The position numbers and the translations under genes are program-made. A DNA stretch of 7,203 bases from JAMXLO01 sp041487355 (GTDB lineage Bacteria; Pseudomonadota; Alphaproteobacteria; Acetobacterales; Acetobacteraceae), in the NCBI GenBank assembly GCA_041487355.1, contig JBGPND010000241.1:1-7203 (forward strand). Direction: 5' to 3'. How positions within the stretch are numbered: the first letter of the stretch is position 1; every line of letters begins with the position of its first letter. This document shows, piece by piece, positions 1 to 5,870 of this stretch. The notes under the pieces were generated by a model. The model ran no database searches and was not told the origin of the DNA. It saw only the letters and a program-made list of their open reading frames with translations.

Positions 1-468
1 ACGATGAACAACTTCCTGTTCGGCGACGCGCACCGGCAGTACTACGAGACCATCTGCGGCGGCACCGGCGCCGGGCCGGGATTCCATGGCACATCGGCGA
101 TCCACTCGCACATGACCAATACGCGCATGACCGATCCCGAGGTGCTGGAGCTGCGCTACCCGGTGCGCCTCGACAGTTTCGCCATCCGCCGCGGCTCCGG
201 CGGCGCGGGTCGCTGGCGCGGCGGCGACGGCGCGGTGCGGCGCATCCGCTTCCTCGAGAAGATGACCGCGGTCATCGTCGCCTCGCGCCGCAACGTCGCT
301 CCATTCGGTCTGGCGGGTGGCGAGGACGGCGCGGTCGGTCGGCAATGGGTCGAGCGCGCCGACGGCACGCATGAGATACTGACCGGCACGGACAGCGCCG
401 AACTGAACCCGGGCGATGTGTTCGTGATCGAAACGCCTGGCGGTGGCGGCTACGGGGCGGCCGCCTGA
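1..468 (+). CDS. Hydantoinase B / 5-oxoprolinase-type subunit, C-terminal part (5' end outside window)
   Basis: This is the last 155 codons of a hydantoinase B/oxoprolinase family protein; the frame is open to the left edge, so the ATG at position 4 is internal and not a start. Family members perform ATP-dependent opening of cyclic amides such as hydantoins or 5-oxoproline in the cytoplasm, usually with a HyuA-type partner subunit. Recognition rests on family hallmarks in order: MNNFLFGD, the glycine-rich CGGTGAGPGFHG segment, HMTNTRMTDPEVLE followed by RYPV, the GSGGAGRWRGGDG block, and the terminal TPGGGGYG close to the stop. The natural end of the protein is therefore intact. Whether the whole gene is a separate B subunit (commonly over 500 residues) or a fused oxoprolinase cannot be seen. 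The substrate cannot be read from this part. The downstream AsmA-family gene starts at or inside its end. Confidence 0.9.
   Translation, partial: TMNNFLFGDAHRQYYETICGGTGAGPGFHGTSAIHSHMTNTRMTDPEVLELRYPVRLDSFAIRRGSGGAGRWRGGDGAVRRIRFLEKMTAVIVASRRNVAPFGLAGGEDGAVGRQWVERADGTHEILTGTDSAELNPGDVFVIETPGGGGYGAAA
454..460 (+). promoter_or_regulatory. Possible ribosome binding site for the AsmA-family gene (start at 470)
   Basis: A ggggcgg stretch sits nine bases before the GTG at 470, inside the last codons of the hydantoinase gene. It supports 470 over 443, which has no purine-rich Shine-Dalgarno-like sequence at a good distance. In DNA this GC-rich the match is weak evidence. Confidence 0.3.
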
Positions 469-469
469 C

Positions 470-3406
470 GTGCCACGCCCGCGCACAGCGCTGGCCGGAC
501 TGGCGGTGTTCGCGTCCCTGGCCCTGCTTGCCGCGTGGCTCGTGCCACAATGGCTCGACTGGACCCGCTACCGCGCCACGATCGAGGTGCTGGCTTCGGC
601 GACGCTCGGCCAGCCGGTCACCATCCAGGGCCCGATCACGCTGACGCTGCTGCCGCAGCCGGTCCTGACCGCGGCGCGGGTGAGCGTTGGCGGAAGTGGC
701 CCGACGGACCTGTCGATCCATGTCGATGCGCTGCGGCTGCGCGTGGCGCTCTGGCCGCTGATCGGCGGGCGGGTCGATGCCCGCGAGCTGGTGCTGCGGG
801 GACCCGATCTGCACATTCCCTGGCCCGCCGAACCCATGCCGCAGGCGCGTCCGCCGGCCTGGCTTGCGGCATTCGCCGCGCGCATCGAGAACGGCAGGCT
901 GACGGCGGGGCGGCTCGCCTTCACCGGCATCGACGCGACCCTCGCGACACTGGAAACCGGCGCGCTGTCTGCGTCCGGAACGGCGCAGTTCAGTGGCCAG
1001 GCTTGGCATTTCACCGCGCGGCTGACCGCGGCGGGAGCCGATGGCGCGGCCGGGCTGAACGTGGCCCTGGATGGGCAGGGCAAGGCCAACGGGCTCGGCG
1101 CCAGTTTCACCGGGCAGTTGGCGGCGGATGGCACGCTCGTCGGCAGCATCGCCAGCCGCGGCCCCAACCTGGCGGTGCTGCTGCCCGCACCGCCGGTGCC
1201 ATTTCGCGCGGACGGGCGGCTGACAGTCGGCAGCGGTCTGGCGGCGGTCGACGATCTCGCCCTGGAGATCGGCGGGTCGCCTGCCAGCGGCGCGGTGGCG
1301 CTGCGCGTAGCGCCGCGGCAAAGGCTCGACATCGCGCTGTCTGCCAGCCGGCTCGATCTGGATGCCTGGCTCCCCGTGCTGCTGCGCGCCGGCACCACGA
1401 TCGCCGGGATCGATGTTCCGATCGGGCTCGACTTCTCCGCCGAGGCCGCGCCGCTTGGCGGTGGCACGCTGGAACACGTGCGGGCCGCCTTCGATCTCGC
1501 AGGCAAGAACCTGACGGTGCGGGAGGCGAGTGCTCTGCTGCCGGGCAACGGCAGGCTGCAATTGAGCGGCCGCATCGCGCGGGACGATCCGGCACACGCA
1601 CGCTTCGAGGGGGATGCGAGGCTCGACGCGCCAGTGCTGCGGACGACGCTGCGTTGGCTGGATGAGGCGATGCCTGGAACGTTGCCACCAAGCCTGCCCG
1701 CAGGCCTGCCGAACGGTGTGCTGCAGCGGTTGAAGCTGTCGGCGCATGTGGTGGCAGGCGGTGGCGAGGTATCGCTGAGGCAGCTCGCCGGCAGCGTGGA
1801 TGACGCGCCGATTACCGGCAGCGTCGGCTTCAAGCGCGGCGAGCCGCCGTCCTTCACGGCCGATCTGACCCTGGACCATTTGTCGCTCGGTGCGTGGTTG
1901 CCGGCTCGACCGCCCGGCTTCGCCGATCTGTCCCGTCTGGCGTCCGGCGTCGATGCCGAGCTGCGGCTCAACATCCGGCAGGCGACATTGGCGGGTTCAA
2001 CGATAGATGGCCTCGCCGTGGATGCCGCGATCGAGGCCGGCAGCATCCTGCTGCGCCGGATCGAGGGCACCTCGCGAGGCGTGCATGTCGTGGCGTCCGG
2101 CATGCTTGGCGAGGCTGGCAAGCTGAGCGATGGGATGCTCAGCCTCGTGACGCCGGATGCGACGCCTCTGGCAGAGATGCTGCCGAATGCCTGGCGCGCG
2201 ACACCGGCACTCTGGCACGGGCCTGCCAGGCTGGAGGTGCAGGCCGCTGGACCGCAAGAAGCGCTGGCCGTCGGCGTGCGGTTGGCTCTGGCCGATGCGA
2301 AGCTGGAGGCGCAGCCGACCATCGATCTGCGATCGGGCGAATGGAGCGGTACGCTCACATTGCGCCACCCAGGCGCACGCAGGCTGATCGCGACGCTCGG
2401 CCTGCCGGAGCAGTTGGGCCTGACCGGCCTGCCTGCCTGGCTGGACGACGGTTCGCTGTCGTTGGTGGCACATCTCGCGGCCGCACCCGGCCGACTCGCC
2501 GCAGAGAAATTCGACCTGACCGCGGCGGCGCTGCACGCCAATGGCAATCTCGTGCTGGACCAGGGCGGCGCCGAACCGCATCTGACTGGGCGAGTGTATG
2601 CCGATTCATTGCCGCTCCCGCTGCCGAACGGCGGCTCCGACGTGCCGCTGCCTTTGGGTGTCCTGCATGGCTGGCGCGGCGAGCTGCGGGTCGAGATCGG
2701 GCGTCTGCTCGCCGGGTTCCGCCCTGTGCTGCGCGATGCATCGGGTGCTCTCACGGTGGCGGACGACATGCTGCGGCTCGAGCAGTTTTCCGCGAAGCTC
2801 GGCTCGGGCACGGTCTCGGGCACCGGCGCGTTCGATGCCACGGCCAGCCCCCCTTCCCTCTCGGTCCAGGCCAGGCTGAGCGATGCGGCGATCGCCGGAC
2901 CGCTGGCCGACGCGCCGATCGATCTGCTGTCCGGTCGAGCCGATGCCAACCTGCAGCTCACCGCGAGCGGCTACAGCCCGTCAGCCATCCTTGCGACACT
3001 GGGCGGACAAGTCACACTGACGGTGACCGACGGCACGTTGTCGGGCTTCGACCTGTTCCGCGCGAAGCTGGCGGTCGAGAAGCCCGATCCGAAAGCGGCA
3101 GAAGCGGCGGCGAGCGACGCGTTGGGCTCGGGGGCGACCAGCTTCGACCGGCTGGATCTGAGCGCCAGCCTGGCACATGGCGATCTGTCGCTGGATGCCG
3201 GACTGCTGCGCGGCATTGCTGGCGAAGCCCGCTTCACCGGTGGCATTAACCTCGCGACCCAGGCGCTCGACCTCAGGATCGCGCTGCAACCCGCGCTGCC
3301 GAACCCGCCGGAGATCGCAATCCGCCTCACCGGCCCCCTCGATCGTCCGGACCGGACGCCAGAACTGGCCAATTTGTCCCGGTATGTGGCGGAGCGCGTG
3401 CAATGA
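470..3406 (+). CDS. AsmA-family envelope protein, about 978 aa
   Basis: This is a large AsmA-like protein. The family is anchored in the inner membrane with most of the chain in the periplasm, and is linked to outer-membrane assembly and lipid homeostasis or transport. From the GTG at 470, residues 2-5 are basic (PRPR), residues 6-29 form one hydrophobic helix, and an AsmA-type start follows (DWTRYRATIE, then GQPVTIQGPITLTLLPQPVL, about 31-66). The middle is repetitive beta-rich sequence with many G-R-L and L-D-L units. The C-terminal AsmA domain is clear at about 820-865 (LTASGYSPSAILATLGGQVT, then DGTLSGFDLF), and the end shows the usual pattern of PPEIAIRLTGPLDRP. Two GTG starts are possible: 443, overlapping the hydantoinase end by 26 bp, or 470, one base after its stop. 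I prefer 470 because a G-rich ggggcgg lies at 454-460 and the short basic N-terminus fits. An in-frame stop at 425 excludes earlier starts. The exact role and any lipid substrate are unknown. Confidence 0.88.
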   Translation: MPRPRTALAGLAVFASLALLAAWLVPQWLDWTRYRATIEVLASATLGQPVTIQGPITLTLLPQPVLTAARVSVGGSGPTDLSIHVDALRLRVALWPLIGGRVDARELVLRGPDLHIPWPAEPMPQARPPAWLAAFAARIENGRLTAGRLAFTGIDATLATLETGALSASGTAQFSGQAWHFTARLTAAGADGAAGLNVALDGQGKANGLGASFTGQLAADGTLVGSIASRGPNLAVLLPAPPVPFRADGRLTVGSGLAAVDDLALEIGGSPASGAVALRVAPRQRLDIALSASRLDLDAWLPVLLRAGTTIAGIDVPIGLDFSAEAAPLGGGTLEHVRAAFDLAGKNLTVREASALLPGNGRLQLSGRIARDDPAHARFEGDARLDAPVLRTTLRWLDEAMPGTLPPSLPAGLPNGVLQRLKLSAHVVAGGGEVSLRQLAGSVDDAPITGSVGFKRGEPPSFTADLTLDHLSLGAWLPARPPGFADLSRLASGVDAELRLNIRQATLAGSTIDGLAVDAAIEAGSILLRRIEGTSRGVHVVASGMLGEAGKLSDGMLSLVTPDATPLAEMLPNAWRATPALWHGPARLEVQAAGPQEALAVGVRLALADAKLEAQPTIDLRSGEWSGTLTLRHPGARRLIATLGLPEQLGLTGLPAWLDDGSLSLVAHLAAAPGRLAAEKFDLTAAALHANGNLVLDQGGAEPHLTGRVYADSLPLPLPNGGSDVPLPLGVLHGWRGELRVEIGRLLAGFRPVLRDASGALTVADDMLRLEQFSAKLGSGTVSGTGAFDATASPPSLSVQARLSDAAIAGPLADAPIDLLSGRADANLQLTASGYSPSAILATLGGQVTLTVTDGTLSGFDLFRAKLAVEKPDPKAAEAAASDALGSGATSFDRLDLSASLAHGDLSLDAGLLRGIAGEARFTGGINLATQALDLRIALQPALPNPPEIAIRLTGPLDRPDRTPELANLSRYVAERVQ

Positions 3407-3451
3407 TCCGCGAACCGAGGTGGAGTGATGGGTTGAGCGCAGCGATACTCA

Positions 3452-4846
3452 TCATCGCGGCCACACCAGGAATGCCACCACGATGGCAGCCCAGGCCAGC
3501 AGCAGCGCCGAGGACGTGTAGAACGCGTTCCATCGCGTCGTGACCGTCCAAGGGGAAACCCCGGCCCAGCGCGCGGTGATGATCGCGGAGCTGGACATCG
3601 GCGTCATGGTCACGCCGAGGCCCCAGCCCAGCATGCAGGCAAACGCGAGCACGGCCGGAGGCACGCCGAGCGCCCCGGGATCAGGCACAGCGGCGCCGAT
3701 CAACGCAACCACCGCGACGGGATTGAGACCGACCTGTCCGGTGGCAATGAGCAACAGCGGGATCATCAGCGGCACCGTCACCGGCGGCAGTCCTGCAACG
3801 AGTGGCGCGAGGCCGCTCGCCGGCAGCACACTGCCGAGCGCGACCCCCATGAAGCCCGAGCCGCCCAGCACGGTCGCCTCGCCGCGAATGCCGGGCACGC
3901 GCAGCACGAAGCGCCGGGCGCGGCGGCGCAGCAGGCCGGGCAGCCGGCCGGCACGGCGTCCTGCGAAACGCCACGACTGTGCGACGAGCCAGCCCAGGGC
4001 AACCAGCGGCACGACCAACGTCACGCCGGCGACCAGCGAAATTCCGAACACCGCGGCGGTGCCTTCGGCCAGCAGCATCACGAGCAGGATGAGCACGACG
4101 ATGCGCCAGTGGATCGTCCAGGATTCGGTCGTGGCCGGGCGCGGACCGCCGGGCGTTTGCAGGCGAGTACCCGAGAGCCGGTCCTCGACCCAGCCCAGCG
4201 CCGTCATGCCGACCGAGACGACGAAGGCGATCGGCAGCAGGAGCCGCATCGGCGCCGCGGGCACGGCGGTGGACACGACCGCCGTCATGATGTTGATCGG
4301 GCTCCAGCAGTTCATCACGCAGAAACCGCGATAGATCGCCAGCAGCATGCGCCGCGTGCGGATGGCGCGGATTTCCGCCGATCCGCCGGCGGCCTCCAGC
4401 GTGTTGGCGCGCATCACCATTGCCGCCAGCAGCTCGATCGCGCCATAGGACAGGGTGATGCCGAACACATGGCCGCCGGCGGTCAGCGCCGCGTAGCGAC
4501 GGCCGGGCGGCTGCGCCACCAGATGCTGTCCGCAGCGGCGCACCAGCGGGCTGGTTTCCGCGGCGTCGCGCAGTGTCGTCAGCGCCAGGAAGAAGGCCGC
4601 GTAGCTCGCGCCGCGCCGCCAGCCGGCCAGAAACAACGCAAGCGGGTCAGCCGCCAGCACCACACCGATCATGCCGATGCCGAACAGTGCCAGGAACAGC
4701 ACCCGCGCGTAGCGACGCTGGTTGCGGAACTCGAGCAGCAGGAACGCCAGGATGGCGATGCCGCCGACATCGCCGGCAAGCGGCAGGCGCAGGAGCTGGT
4801 CGGCCAGCGTCGCCGCCCAGGCAAGAGCGTAGCACCAGGCGCTCAT
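3452..4846 (-). CDS. Polytopic inner-membrane protein, possible IT/DctM-like transporter, 464 aa
   Basis: I do not recognise a named family with certainty. The protein has roughly ten or more hydrophobic stretches (about residues 23-38, 48-66, 78-91, 122-144, 170-194, 200-219, 247-262, 266-288, 330-350, 355-369, 374-387, 397-414, 443-461) and an arginine-rich loop at about 292-321, likely cytoplasmic. Two polar, proline-containing segments within membrane regions, SPINIMTAVV (182-191) and TPMSSSAIIT (415-424), sit in the two halves, as do the re-entrant loops of ion-transporter superfamily carriers (DctM, citrate and dicarboxylate carriers). GQVGLNPVAVVALIG before the second also resembles those permeases. 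A secondary transporter is my inference; substrate unknown. I chose the ATG at 4846: an in-frame start exists upstream at 5101, but the extra 85 residues are arginine/cysteine-rich, not membrane-like, and run through an intergenic palindrome. A weak acgga lies 6-10 bases before the chosen start. The gene converges on the AsmA gene with 45 bp between them; I saw no strong terminator there. Confidence 0.75.
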   Translation of the reverse strand: MSAWCYALAWAATLADQLLRLPLAGDVGGIAILAFLLLEFRNQRRYARVLFLALFGIGMIGVVLAADPLALFLAGWRRGASYAAFFLALTTLRDAAETSPLVRRCGQHLVAQPPGRRYAALTAGGHVFGITLSYGAIELLAAMVMRANTLEAAGGSAEIRAIRTRRMLLAIYRGFCVMNCWSPINIMTAVVSTAVPAAPMRLLLPIAFVVSVGMTALGWVEDRLSGTRLQTPGGPRPATTESWTIHWRIVVLILLVMLLAEGTAAVFGISLVAGVTLVVPLVALGWLVAQSWRFAGRRAGRLPGLLRRRARRFVLRVPGIRGEATVLGGSGFMGVALGSVLPASGLAPLVAGLPPVTVPLMIPLLLIATGQVGLNPVAVVALIGAAVPDPGALGVPPAVLAFACMLGWGLGVTMTPMSSSAIITARWAGVSPWTVTTRWNAFYTSSALLLAWAAIVVAFLVWPR

Positions 4847-4856
4847 ACAGGTCCGT

Positions 4857-4950
4857 CTGTCATTGCGAGGAGCGCAGCGACGCGGCAATCTCGATCCGAG
4901 TGCGCACTTGGCCCGAGATTGCCGCGTCGCTGCGCTCCTCGCAATGACAG
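4857..4950. repeat. Perfect 37-bp inverted repeat, REP-like intergenic palindrome (copy 1)
   Basis: The left arm (4857-4893) begins ctgtcattgcgagg and ends gcggcaatctcg. The right arm (4914-4950) is its exact reverse complement over all 37 bases, around a 20-base spacer (4894-4913) that contains the small palindrome gtgcgcac (4900-4907). Each arm also carries its own attgc...gcaat ends (4862-4866 with 4885-4889; 4918-4922 with 4941-4945), so it is a nested palindrome. As RNA it would form a very stable hairpin from either strand. It lies between two divergent genes, 10 bp before the start of the membrane-protein gene and 81 bp before the flavin-protein gene. The motif resembles dispersed REP-type palindromes I associate with alphaproteobacteria; copy number in this genome cannot be seen here. 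It lacks a T-tract, so I do not call it an intrinsic terminator. Confidence 0.92.
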
Positions 4951-5021
4951 TGTGGGTCGGCGCCGCATCTGGACAGGGGCAGTCCTGGCGCGTAACGCTC
5001 GCCTCACATACGCAACGCACA

Positions 5022-5027
5022 AGGGAC
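5022..5027 (+). promoter_or_regulatory. Ribosome binding site of the flavin-reductase-like gene
   Basis: The sequence agggac lies just ahead of the ATG at 5032, with four bases between them, close to a Shine-Dalgarno core. It fixes the start of the gene at 5032, and the protein begins there with a sequence typical of the family. I could not identify a convincing -35/-10 pair between the palindrome end at 4950 and this site. Confidence 0.6.
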
Positions 5028-5031
5028 CGCC

Positions 5032-5676
5032 ATGCTGTTCGATTTCGAGAACACGCCGAACGAGAATATCTACAAGCTGCTGGTTTCCACGGTGGTTCCA
5101 CGTCCGATCGCGTGGGTGACCACGCAGGATATCGATGGCACGGTGAATGCCGCGCCGTTCTCGTTCTTCAACGCGGTTTCCGGCAATCCGCCTGTCGTCG
5201 CCATCGGCATCGGCGGCCGCGCGCCGGGCGATGTGAAGGACACCGGCGGCAACATCCGCCGCACCGGCCAGTTCGTGGTGAATCTCGTCAGCAACCGGCT
5301 GGCCGAACAGATGAACATCACCGCGATCGACTTCGGCAAGGAAGTCAACGAGCTTGCCGAGGCAGGCCTCACCACCGCGCCTTCGTCGCGCGTGAAACCG
5401 CCGCGGATCGCGGAAAGCCCGGTGTCGTTCGAGTGCGAGCGGCTGGTCATCGTCGAGGTCGGCGTGGATCGTGCGGTGATCCTGGGCAAGGTGGTCGCCG
5501 TCCACGTGGCCGACGAGTTCGTGCTGGATGCCGACAAATGCTACATCGACACGCCGAAGCTCGACCTGATCGGCCGCATGCACGGGCGCGGCTGGTACGC
5601 CCGCACCACCGACCGCTTCGACATGCCACGCATCGACGTCGCCGATTGGCCGCTGCGGGCGAAGGCAGCGGAGTAG
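5032..5676 (+). CDS. Flavin reductase-like, FMN-binding split-barrel protein, 214 aa
   Basis: This is a complete protein of the flavin reductase-like domain family (flavoredoxin/DIM6-NTAB type), which binds FMN non-covalently and acts in the cytoplasm as an NAD(P)H:flavin oxidoreductase or electron carrier. Family features in order: PRPIAWVTT (23-31), NAAPFSFFNAVS (39-50), PPVVAIGI (53-60), KDTGGNIRRTGQFVVNLVS (69-87), ESPVSFEC (128-135) and the C-terminal RGWYARTTDRFDMPR (186-200). Length and both ends look normal. The ATG at 5032 has a good ribosome binding site. The gene stands alone: divergent from the membrane-protein gene, convergent with the SpoVR gene, and bracketed by two related palindromes. 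No monooxygenase partner is visible, so neither substrate nor partner can be assigned; sequence alone does not separate a true reductase from a flavoredoxin-like electron carrier. Confidence 0.9.
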   Translation: MLFDFENTPNENIYKLLVSTVVPRPIAWVTTQDIDGTVNAAPFSFFNAVSGNPPVVAIGIGGRAPGDVKDTGGNIRRTGQFVVNLVSNRLAEQMNITAIDFGKEVNELAEAGLTTAPSSRVKPPRIAESPVSFECERLVIVEVGVDRAVILGKVVAVHVADEFVLDADKCYIDTPKLDLIGRMHGRGWYARTTDRFDMPRIDVADWPLRAKAAE

Positions 5677-5757
5677 CCGCGGCGCGGCGCAGGTCGCGAT
5701 TCATGCGTCATTCCTGCGCACGAGCGTGTGAAGCAATCGACGAGCATCACACCCGAC

Positions 5758-5833
5758 TGTCATTGCGAGCGGAGCGAAGCAATCTCGGGGGGCGTTCTCC
5801 GCGAGATCGCTTGGCCTTCGGCTCGCAATGACA
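5758..5833. repeat. Imperfect REP-like intergenic palindrome (copy 2)
   Basis: The left arm (5758-5787) begins tgtcattgcgagcggagcga and ends agcaatctcg. The right arm (5802-5833) is its inverted but imperfect partner: the outer 13 bases tgtcattgcgagc pair exactly, the middle differs and the right arm is two bases longer, with a 14-base spacer. The outer tgtcattgcgag and the inner aatctcg also occur in the copy at 4857-4950, so the two belong to one repeat family with different arm cores. It lies 81 bp after the flavin-protein stop and 37 bp beyond the SpoVR stop, between convergent genes, where a stem-loop could protect mRNA 3' ends or reduce read-through in both directions. That function is inference. 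Confidence 0.85.
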
Positions 5834-5870
5834 CTTTGGGTCCGCGACGCGACTGCCGCGGCTGCCCGGA

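Noticed and set aside
568..2961. Very long minus-strand open frame (797 codons) and another at 272-1879, both antisense to the AsmA gene
   Set aside because: Their products are rich in Arg, Ser, Pro and Ala with no recognisable domain, as expected from antisense frames of GC-rich DNA. The plus-strand AsmA frame has a membrane anchor and family motifs.
3407..3451. Possible terminator between the convergent AsmA and membrane-protein genes
   Set aside because: I found only very short pairings (for example gag...ctc) and no T-run, so no intrinsic terminator can be supported.
4847..5101. Upstream 85-residue extension of the membrane-protein frame to an ATG at 5101
   Set aside because: The extra sequence is Arg/Cys-rich, runs through the palindrome and overlaps the start of the divergent flavin-protein gene. 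The internal ATG at 4846 gives a normal membrane-protein N-terminus.
3540..5119. Plus-strand open frames at 3540-4334 and 4109-5119
   Set aside because: They lie antisense to the membrane-protein gene, have low-complexity Arg/Gln/Ala/Thr-rich translations, and one crosses the palindrome.
5677..5687. ccgcg/cgcgg inverted repeat immediately after the flavin-protein stop
   Set aside because: The stem is five bases with a one-base spacer and no T-tract; such matches are expected by chance in GC-rich sequence.
4857..5833. The two palindromes as terminal inverted repeats of a transposon carrying the flavin-reductase gene
   Set aside because: Each copy is itself a complete palindrome, the arm cores differ, no transposase or target duplication is seen, and the enclosed gene looks like a normal chromosomal gene.
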